Part shown: piece after piece, positions 7,139 through 13,655 of the stretch | Position numbering within the stretch: the first letter of the stretch is position 1 | How the letters are laid out: each line of letters begins with the position of its first letter | DNA from: Mollicutes bacterium PWAP | GTDB taxonomy: Bacteria; Bacillota_I; Bacilli_A; Mycoplasmatales; Metamycoplasmataceae | Assembly (NCBI GenBank): GCA_019661745.1 | Contig: JAIFTM010000001.1 | Span: 1 to 17,940, forward strand | Reading direction: 5' to 3' | DNA length: 17,940 nucleotides | Made by a program: the position numbers and the translations under genes | Notes under the pieces: generated by a model | The model's database searches: none | Seen by the model: only the letters and a program-made list of their open reading frames with translations | Told to the model about the DNA's origin: nothing

Positions 7139-8605
7139 TTTAAAGATTCAATGAATTTAACTTTTTCTAAATCAATGACTTCTTCAAGTTTTTTGTATTC
7201 TTTAAACATTCCATTATTTCTTGATGTTTCTCTTAATCATTCAGCAGATTTTTTCTCTTTACAATCAAGCGTTTTTCTATCAAATTCAATAAAACCATAA
7301 GTATTTTTATAAACATTTACTCATGATAAACAATCAAATATTGCTCACATATGATAACCAAATATATTTGAGCCTTCTTCAATTGCTTTATGCAAGTACT
7401 CTAAGTGTTCATTAACAAAAGCAATACGATAATCATCTTGGATTTTTCCAGTTTTATCTTTGTATTTATTTTCATCTTGAACATCCATTCCATTTTCAGA
7501 AATATACATTGGTATATTATTGTATCTTTCTCTAATTAATTTTGCACCATCATAAATAGCTTTTGGAAAAATTTCTCATCCTCTAAAAAAATTTTTTGCG
7601 TGCATTTTTTCATTCATAAGATTCAGAATATCTATGTAGAATATTTTGATTTTTATCAATTTTCTTGGGGCTTGAACTCTAGCAGGAGCATAAAAATTCA
7701 TTCCTACAAAATCAACTTTTGTTTTTGAGATAATTTCCAATTCATCTTTTGTATATTTGGGGAGAAGATTTTCTTTTTCCAATAATTCTTTTAAATCTTT
7801 AGGTATTTCGCTTTTAACCATCATATCTAAAAAGGAAAAATTATGAAGCATATTAAAAATATCTGCTGTTTTTTGATCTTTTTCAATAATATTTTTGCCA
7901 TATTTTGCATAAGCAGGCGCAATATTTACAATAACCTCTATTTTGGCCAATTTATTGCTATATTTTTGGATTACAATATTTACAGCTTTACAATGAGCCA
8001 AAATAGCGCCATAAGAAGCATCAACAAATTTTTTACTATCATTTAACTATATTTGGATAATGATTACCTGTAATATATCCATGTAGTGTTGGAACAATGG
8101 TTTCATTCATAGTGGCAATATATTTAACTTCATCTCCATATTTTTCAAAAATAAAATCAACAAATTTTGCAAATTCATCAGTAACTTCTTTGTTAATTCA
8201 ACCACCTTTTTCAAATGCTCATAATGGCAAATCAAAATTATGAATAGTCATTATTAATTCAAGATTATTCTTTTTAGCTTCAGCAATCAAAAAATGACAG
8301 TATTGGATTGCATCTTTATTTTTAGTTTTTCCATCAGGAAATATTCTTGTTCAACTAAAAACTAATCTAACACTATTGGTGCCTATATTTGAAAAAAATT
8401 TTAAATCATTTTTTCAATATTCAATAAACATATTAGTTTTTCTACTGTTTCTCCATTGAAAAATTTTTCTGGTTTAGTTTCTTTCATTATGTCTCAACCT
8501 GTTTTTCTTTTTAATTGACCTTTTTTATAACCATCTGATTGTTCTGATGCAGCTGTGACACCTCAAAGAAAACCGTTTGGAAATTTCAATAATTCTTTTT
8601 TTCAT
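7135..8605 (-). pseudogene. 6-phospho-beta-glycosidase (GH1), broken
   Basis: Remnant of a glycoside hydrolase family 1 enzyme that splits a phosphorylated beta-disaccharide after PTS uptake. Landmarks in order are FPNGFLWGVTAASEQSDG, NSVRLVFSWTRIFPDG, the acid/base Glu in TMNETIVPTLHGYITG, FHN-like MLHNFSFLD, VDFVGMNFYAPARVQAP, RGWEIFPKAIYDGAK, the nucleophile in YISENGMD, and SWVNVYKNTYGFIEFD. The ATG (8605) with AAGGA upstream is out of frame with the first domain because of an A7 run (8596-8602). Other shifts lie near 8437-8445, near 8035-8047, and as a compensating pair at about 7663-7666 and the A/T run 7585-7597: the alternative frame between them reads YEWKNARKNFFRGWE, the family's usual approach to RGWE. 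It is read divergently from the MupG-type gene across a shared operator. Confidence 0.9.
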
Positions 8606-8659
8606 TTATTTCCTTCTTTCAAAAATATTATTATTTTTTATCAGTTGATTAATTATTAA

Positions 8660-8696
8660 TGAAAATATTTTCACTTTCATAAGTTTTAAATATTAA
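8660..8696. promoter_or_regulatory. operator and promoter region between the GH1 and MupG-type genes
   Basis: Perfect core TGAAAATATTTTCA at 8660-8673, extended by ACTTT on one side. Read on the plus strand, TTTTCA (8668-8673) could serve as -35 and TATTAA (8691-8696) as -10 at exactly 17 bases spacing, starting transcription a few bases before the MupG-type ATG at 8715. The same palindrome lies 54 bases upstream of the GH1 start on the other strand, so one site can control both directions. Confidence 0.6.
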
Positions 8697-8714
8697 AATA
8701 TCTAATATATATGT

Positions 8715-9855
8715 ATGAAAAAGAAAAAATTAGGAATATCACTTTATCCAGAAAAAGTGAATGAAAAAGAATTAATTGTTTATATAAATGATGCTGCTAA
8801 AGCAAAATTTGAATATGGTTTCATTAATTTTTTATATATGAAAAACAATAAAGAAGGTTTGGGGAAACTTGAAAAATATAAAAGAATTTTATTGCATGCA
8901 AAAAATAAAGGAATAAAAGTATTTGGCGATGTAAATCCAGAATTTTATGAAGATTTTGGTTTACAATTGAAAGAATTTGATTTTTTTAATGAAATGGGTT
9001 TATATGGTCTACGCTTTGATGAAGGCGCTGCTCCACAAGTTATAAAAGAATTAACTACTAAAGAAATGCATATTCAAATAAACGGTTCAAATTTTATAGA
9101 TTTAAAAACATATAAAGATAAAAATGTTGATCTTGCCATTTTGAATGCTTGTCATAATTTTTATCCTTTAAAATTTACAGGCTTAAATAAACAAAAATTT
9201 ATTGAATATTCAAATTATTATAATACTCAAAAAATTGACGTTAGCGGTTTTATTTCAATTGATAATGATGGATCAAGAATAGGATCATGAGATGTTAATG
9301 ATGGAATGCCAAGAATTGAAGAACATAGAGATATGAATATCTTTAATGTTTTAGAAGATTGCCATAAATATAACGGCATTAATATTTTAATTATTTCTAA
9401 ACATAGATTATCGGTTGAATAAATTTTAAAAATGAATAAAATAAATGAAAAGTTTCATTATTATAAAGAACAAAAAATATTTAATTTAGAAATCAAACTA
9501 AGAGATCATATTTCTTTTATTGAAAAAAATATTTTACTTAAAAATAAAGGTTTTAAGCACGCAAATAGACTAGATGAAACTGATTTTCATATTAGAAACA
9601 CATACAGCAGAATAAGATAAAAAAATGAAAACATAATTTCTTTAGATAAAGAAAATAAATTATTTAAAGAAGGAGATATTTTAGTATTAAATAACAATTC
9701 AAACAGATATAAAGGAGAGGTTTGAATTGTGAAACAAGAAATTTACAACTATCAAAATAGATTTAATTTAGTAGGAACTATTACAAAAAAAAGACAAAGA
9801 AAAATTACAATTTATTTTTGGAGGAGATGAATTCGTAATGAATGAGAAAACATAA
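8715..9855 (+). pseudogene. MupG/DUF871-family glycosidase, broken
   Basis: Remnant of the DUF871 family, whose characterised member MupG is a 6-phospho-N-acetylmuramidase cutting a phosphorylated disaccharide from peptidoglycan turnover. The N-terminal TIM-barrel shows LGISLYPEKVNEKEL, GDVNPEFYEDFGL, GLYGLRFDEG, and HNFYPLKFTGLNKQKF, followed by VNDGMPRIEEHRDM. The C-terminal domain is visible downstream: HANRLDETDFHIRNTYSRIR, LFKEGDILVLNN, NRYKGEVWIVKQEIYNYQNRFNLVGTI and FGGDEFVMNEK. The frame is broken by TAA at 9420-9422, TAA at 9618-9620, and a one-base excess in an A8 run at 9785-9792. The final stop overlaps the EIIA start (TAATG), so the two formed one operon. Almost no leader precedes the ATG. 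Substrate specificity in this organism is unknown; a wall-less cell has no muropeptides of its own. Confidence 0.87.
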
Positions 9856-10105
9856 TGTCAAAAATTAATTGAGAACAGGTTTCAATGAATTTAATTACTG
9901 AAAGTGGACAAGCAAAAAGCGCCGCTATGATTGAAATGAGAGCTGCAAGAAAAAATGATTTTGAAAAAGCAGAAGAGAAAAACTTGATTTTAAAGTATTA
10001 TTTTTACATGCTGAAGATCAATTACTCACAACACAAACAATTATTGCTTTAGCAGAAGAAATTATAATATTGCACAAAGAAAAAGCATTATTACAAGAAA
10101 AATAG
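9855..10105 (+). pseudogene. PTS lactose/cellobiose-family EIIA, broken
   Basis: Remnant of the helical EIIA that carries phosphate from HPr to EIIB. The first part reads VSMNLITESGQAKSAAMIEMRAARKNDFEKAEE, the standard first two helices. The last part, in another frame, reads LFLHAEDQLLTTQTIIALAEEIIILHKEK, with the phospho-accepting His of the HAxD motif and the metal-binding Asp. Between them about 20-25 residues normally present (end of helix 2 and start of helix 3) are absent and the frame is shifted near 9977-9985, so this is a deletion rather than a simple homopolymer slip. The His that usually follows the Asp is Gln here. The start overlaps the MupG-type stop. The final codons lie inside the terminator stem. 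Confidence 0.85.
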
Positions 10106-10136
10106 TAAAAACTTTTTTTCTTGTAATAATGCTTTT
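10081..10136 (+). terminator. strong terminator of the MupG-EIIA operon
   Basis: A perfect 22-bp stem (10081-10102 with 10115-10136) around a 12-base loop, followed by a T run. The ascending arm encodes the last codons of EIIA and the stop codon sits in the arm-loop junction. Confidence 0.9.
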
Positions 10137-10153
10137 TTTATTTTACAAAAACA

Positions 10154-10188
10154 AAAAAATACTCATGATAATTTCATGAGTATTTTTT
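10154..10188. terminator. bidirectional terminator between convergent operons
   Basis: AAAAAATACTCATGA and its exact complement form a 15-bp stem with a 5-base loop, with A and T runs on the two sides so it can work in both directions. It overlaps the final stop codon of the minus-strand pseudogene that starts at 10803. Confidence 0.85.
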
Positions 10189-10803
10189 AAAATGTAATGT
10201 AACCTTTTTTATTATATTTTTTAATATAAACTTTAGAATCATAGTCCATTTCATTACCATCAATCACTTGGACTAAATTCTTTTGAAGCAAGAATGATCT
10301 ATAGAGCGTTATTTTTTAGCAGTAATTTTATATACTTCATCTGAAATTCCGAATAAAGTTCTATCACCCTTCATTCACTCAATATATTCAACTTTAACTT
10401 TTTTAGAAAAAATACCTTTTCTAACATTGCAACTAATTCTATTTTTAGTTCCATTTTTAGAAAAAAATTGTAAAGTTATTCTACATATTTTTGGTGAATT
10501 TTCATAAGTGATTACTTTTAGCTCTTGGAAAGTTTTTCCTTTAGTTTGAAGTTTTGCACCTAAAAATACATCTTCATGATTATATTTTGGTTTAATGTCT
10601 TTTAAAACATAGTCTATTACATGTTTAAATATTAGTTGTTTATTTGTTTCTTTTTTAATAGTTAATGTTCTTCCAAAAGTTAATATTCTTCTATACTCTG
10701 AAATTAAAGATGTGTATTTTCTTTCATCGTTTAATTCTTTATAAGATGATTTATTATCTTTTGTTTTTGTTTGATTTTTTGTTTATTTATTGTTATAAGA
10801 CAT
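10187..10803 (-). pseudogene. unknown soluble protein, broken
   Basis: I do not recognise the family. The frame starts MSYNNK and is stopped at codon 7 by TAA (10783-10785), then continues open in the same frame for about 157 residues: KELNDERKYTSLISEYRR, KQLIFKHVIDYVLKDIKPKY, GKTFQELKVITYENSPKIC, and RISCNVRKGIFSKKVKVEYIEW (with TGA as Trp). After a second TAA (10309-10311) at an A6 run, a shift to the next frame gives a sensible C-terminus NLVQVIDGNEMDYDSKVYIKKY ending at 10187. There is no alternative ATG, GTG or TTG early in the open part, so the stop at codon 7 is likely inactivating. No signal peptide or membrane segment is seen. It is the last gene of the operon that begins with the small membrane protein at 13491 and EIIC. 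A coding sequence of about 205 residues is the likely ancestor. Confidence 0.6.
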
Positions 10804-10813
10804 ATTTATATTA

Positions 10814-11023
10814 TTACATTAATATGAATACTAATATTCCTGCTGTTAAAAATATTACAAATAATATAGAACAAACTATTCAGGATCATTTATGAAACTG
10901 TGAATGTCTATATGAAATATTGCCATATCTAATTTTTCTATATCTAAGAGAAAAACAAATAAAGAATGGAATTAATATACAAACTAAAAACAATATTAAT
11001 AATACAATCGAAAGTGTTACCAT
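10814..11023 (-). CDS. small two-segment membrane protein of unknown function
   Basis: A 69-residue protein that only appears when TGA is read as Trp (two such codons, in HKWSWIV). Residues about 2-25 (VTLSIVLLILFLVCILIPFFICF) and 47-68 (IVCSILFVIFLTAGILVFILM) are strongly hydrophobic, joined by a basic loop RYRKIRYGNISYRHSQFHK, so a hairpin with both ends outside and the loop in the cytosol is predicted by the positive-inside rule. It lies 10 bases upstream of the broken soluble gene and 15 bases downstream of the membrane-anchored pseudogene, all in one orientation. The three look like one functional module. No family recognised. Confidence 0.6.
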
Positions 11024-11038
11024 AATAAAATTATTAAA

Positions 11039-11608
11039 TTAGATTTTTAAAGCTGTTTCTACAGCGCTATCAATAATTGAATCATCATCATCAACTAATT
11101 TATTTTTTTGTCAAACAAATGCTTGTTTAGCATCTTTTCCTTATGAAAACAATTCTTAAAGAATTGTTTTCATAAGTGTAACATCAATATTATTACCACT
11201 AACTTTTTGAGTAGTTTTAATATTTTTTAATTCTATTGTTATTTATTCTGCTCTTTTTTCAATATGAATTAAATCGTAAGCTAGTTTAACTAAACCATTT
11301 TTATATTTTGATGGTTCTTTTAATGTACTTGTTACGTCTCCTTCTTTTATACTTAATTTTTCAGCAGATTTTAAAACTTGTAAATGATTTCTATCATCAA
11401 TATCAAAAATTAATACATCGCCAACAATATGTTTTAAATGTGAAGAATCAGGAATAGATACAAAATATCTTACGCCATTATCATTAGCAATATTTACGGT
11501 TCAACTTTTTTTATGATTATTTAAAGCAATGCCAACACCAATAGCAGTACCACCAGCAAATAAAACTCCTAAAGAAGTTCCAAGAATAATTCAACTTTTT
11601 TTAGTCAT
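11039..11608 (-). pseudogene. membrane-anchored protein of unknown function, broken
   Basis: The frame starts MTKKSWIILGTSLGVLFAGG and holds one N-terminal hydrophobic segment (residues about 6-29) followed by a soluble part: HKKSWTVNIANDNGVRYFV, IVGDVLIFDIDDRNHL, and EGDVTSTLKEPSKY. The segment is an uncleaved anchor rather than a lipobox. TAA interrupts after LIHIEKRAE; the same frame then continues ITIELKNIKTTQKVSGNNIDVTL, hits two more stops inside a perfect 37-bp palindrome (11140-11176), and goes on GKDAKQAFVWQKNKLVDDDDSIIDSAVETALKI to the final stop. All parts share one frame, so the lesions are substitutions and an insertion rather than slips. Function unknown; the GDVLIFDIDD stretch resembles a small beta-barrel strand pattern but is not diagnostic. 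Confidence 0.6.
11140..11176. repeat. perfect 37-bp palindrome inside a decayed gene
   Basis: CTTATGAAAACAATTCTT is followed by a single base and then its exact reverse complement. In the reading frame of the host gene it contributes two stop codons. There is no T run after it, so it is not an ordinary terminator. It looks like an inverted duplication. Confidence 0.85.
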
Positions 11609-11644
11609 TATTTAGCAACCTACATTTTTTTTACTTCTTCTTTT

Positions 11645-13118
11645 TTATCTTTCATTTTTTTGCTTTTTTTGTGCTCTTTTTGTTGAAAGAACAAATGGGA
11701 AATAAACACCAAATAATGTAGAAATTGATAGAATCGCAACTATTTCTGCTCTTCAATCGAATTGCGATGCAATTAGAAGGTATAGAAGAGGAGGAGGAGT
11801 TGTTCAAGGAGCTAATTTTTTTTGTTAGAGGAAGATTCATTCATTCAATTTTAATGGCAGCTATAGGTCATAAGACGGCAAGCATTGGTCCAAATACATA
11901 TGGAATAAAGTATTTAAAGTTAAATAGAATTGGAAATCCAAAGATAACTGGTTCATTAATTTCAAAAATTCCAGTCGGAAGCGCAAATTTTGCAGCCTCA
12001 TACTCTGAACCACCTTTAAGAATTCATAGAGTTAAAATAACTAAAGGTAATGTTCCACCGGCACCACCGATATATCCAAATCCATTGTAAACACCTTCAA
12101 AAAATACATTATGACCACCATTAATATTACCAATTAACAAAATAAGAGCAATAGGTCTAAAAATACCATTTAGTGTATTGGGCCCATGAATTCCGAAGAA
12201 GAATAAGAATGAAACCATGAATACATAAACAAGTAATATCCCAATATCAGCACCACTTTGCGCAAAACTAATAAATGGTTTTGTAACAACAATATCAATT
12301 ACATATGATAATGATTGAATTGTTCCATCATTTGTAATTGTTACTCCTTCATTAGCAAAGAAAAAATCATACCAACTGTAAAGTTTTAATACTGTAGCGG
12401 AAAGTAGTGTTAGAATAGCAGGTAATAATGCTGAAAAATCTCTGCCAACTGCCGGAGGACTCCACCAAGCATTTTAATTTGTAATTTTTCTGACTTCATT
12501 AAAAATGAATATAATTCAGGTCCAAGTATCTCAGCAACAATTGCCATAATTTCATGATTTGGGGCAAATATACCTATATCAATATCACTAGAAGAAGAAG
12601 AAGAAGAAGAAGAAGAAGAATAAAATTATTAACATTCCAACAGAAACAATTCCACTCATTATTGGATTTTTTGTTCTACGAATTGATGACATTGAAAAAC
12701 CAATTAATAATGTAGCATATAGTGTCAATTGACCTAATGTCGCAGTATTAATTTATCCAAAAAATATTTGGCCAAATTTCGCAATTTGTTGTCATTTATC
12801 ATCTAAAACTCATGTTGTATATCTATTTAATAATGATGAGGAAGCAACTGTTGTATAACCATTTGCATGAGCAATCAATCCTAAGATTGATGTTTTTTCA
12901 GCGCCCTATCCTGCAAAAACAATTGTAATAAATAATACTGCAACAGCGCCAGCAATTGTAAGATGTAGTGAAAGTGCAAATCCATCACGCAATGCAGAAA
13001 GGTGTTTTTGTTGACCTATTTTCCCTAATGGTTTAGTTATTTTTTGAAATCTTAATGAAGCTGGATTTTTCTTTTTCTTTTTTTCAGCTTTGGGTTTTTC
13101 TTTAGTTTTAGTAAACAT
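11645..13118 (-). pseudogene. PTS lactose/cellobiose-family EIIC, broken
   Basis: Remnant of the membrane permease that imports and phosphorylates the disaccharide with EIIA and EIIB. Landmarks: KIGQQKHLSALRDGFALSLHLTIAG at the N-terminus, then hydrophobic segments, IFAPNHEIMAIVAEILGPELYSFLM, WWSPPAVGRDFSALLPAIL (the family's PPAV motif), GADIGILLVYVFMVSFLFFFGIHG, TGIFEINEPVIFGFPILFN (EPVIFG signature) and APWTTPPPLLYLLIA near the end. Lesions: TAG at 12906-12908, TAA at 12753-12755, a frame change at the (GAA)10 tract (12591-12620), a one-base loss near 12472-12475, and a slip in a T8 run at 11816-11823. The ATG overlaps the end of the upstream small membrane protein gene by 11 bases and has AAAGGAG in front. 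The N-terminus is preceded by an unusual Lys-rich stretch. Confidence 0.9.
12591..12620 (+). repeat. (GAA)10 microsatellite in EIIC
   Basis: Ten uninterrupted GAA units (TTC on the coding strand). In the upstream reading frame they encode ten Phe and then a stop; in the frame that continues into the rest of EIIC they encode Ser (TCT). The tract therefore sits exactly where the frame breaks. Confidence 0.95.
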
Positions 13119-13491
13119 TATTTTGCACTCCTTTCTCTTTTGTTGACTCATACTTTTCTGATGTTCCTGTTTTATTCTTTTCCTTATCCATTGATAAATA
13201 GACAATACCAAGAATCATGAAAACAAAGTTAATGGAGAAAGATGCAACCACAGCAGTAAGGAATTTAGTTTTATTATGAAGCATTATTGGAGATCAAGTA
13301 ATTGCAAATCTAATTACAAATATTAATACAAATACAACAAAAAATCCTAATCCTAATAATCCGTCATTTTCATCAGCAGTAACACCTTGTTTAGTTGTGG
13401 CAACAAATACAATACCAAGTATTAAGAATAATAACTCAATTCCAGCTAAAATAGTAACGTTAATGAGCCTTCCTTTTAATTTAAAATTCAT
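13108..13491 (-). CDS. small three-segment membrane protein, first gene of the EIIC operon
   Basis: A 127-residue protein of unknown family. Hydrophobic segments are at residues about 10-31 (VTILAGIELLFLILGIVFVA), 45-64 (LLGLGFFVVFVLIFVIRFAI) and 82-103 (LTAVVASFSINFVFMILGIV), followed by a charged tail EKNKTGTSEKYESTKEKG. TGA is read as Trp once, just after the second segment; under the standard code the gene would be cut in half. AAAAGG lies about 6 bases before the ATG. The stop codon lies inside the EIIC coding start, so the two genes are translationally coupled, and the regulon palindrome lies 86 bases upstream. It may assist the permease, but nothing in its sequence shows how. It is one of the few undamaged members of this regulon. 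Confidence 0.75.
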
Positions 13492-13576
13492 TTTTTCCTT
13501 TTAATTTTTTAAATAAATTGTAAGATATTTGTCTTACTTAATAATTATCTTTTTTAAATGAAAGTATTTAATAAAG

Positions 13577-13590
13577 TGAAAATATTTTCA
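13577..13590. promoter_or_regulatory. operator upstream of the EIIC operon
   Basis: Exact third copy of TGAAAATATTTTCA, again flanked by AAAG on one side, as in front of EIIB and between GH1 and MupG. It lies 86 bases before the small membrane protein gene; I could not place a convincing -10 box between the two. A short inverted repeat GTAAGA/TCTTAC (13520-13537) lies in the leader. Confidence 0.65.
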
Positions 13591-13612
13591 TAAAAATAAA
13601 AAAGAAAATAAA

Positions 13613-13638
13613 AAAATACATTTCGAAAAATGTATTTT
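13613..13638 (-). terminator. terminator of ptsG
   Basis: AAAATACATTT and AAATGTATTTT form an 11-bp stem with a 4-base loop 18 bases after the ptsG stop, followed by a long T tract in minus-strand reading. Confidence 0.8.
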
Positions 13639-13655
13639 AAATTTTTAAAGATTGA

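Noticed and set aside
10665..10895. Plus-strand frame with hydrophobic N-terminus
   Set aside because: It is antisense to the 69-residue membrane protein and the pseudogene downstream, whose frames have better starts and operon context.
11140..11176. The palindrome as an intrinsic terminator
   Set aside because: No T run on either side, and it lies within a gene remnant rather than after it.
11725..12090. Plus-strand frame of about 120 codons within the EIIC region
   Set aside because: It is antisense to the conserved EIIC C-terminal signatures (EPVIFG, WTTPPP) and has no recognisable content.
12591..12620. GAA tract as a phase-variable promoter element of the vlhA type
   Set aside because: It is inside the EIIC coding region, not upstream of a lipoprotein promoter, and no haemagglutinin-like gene is near.
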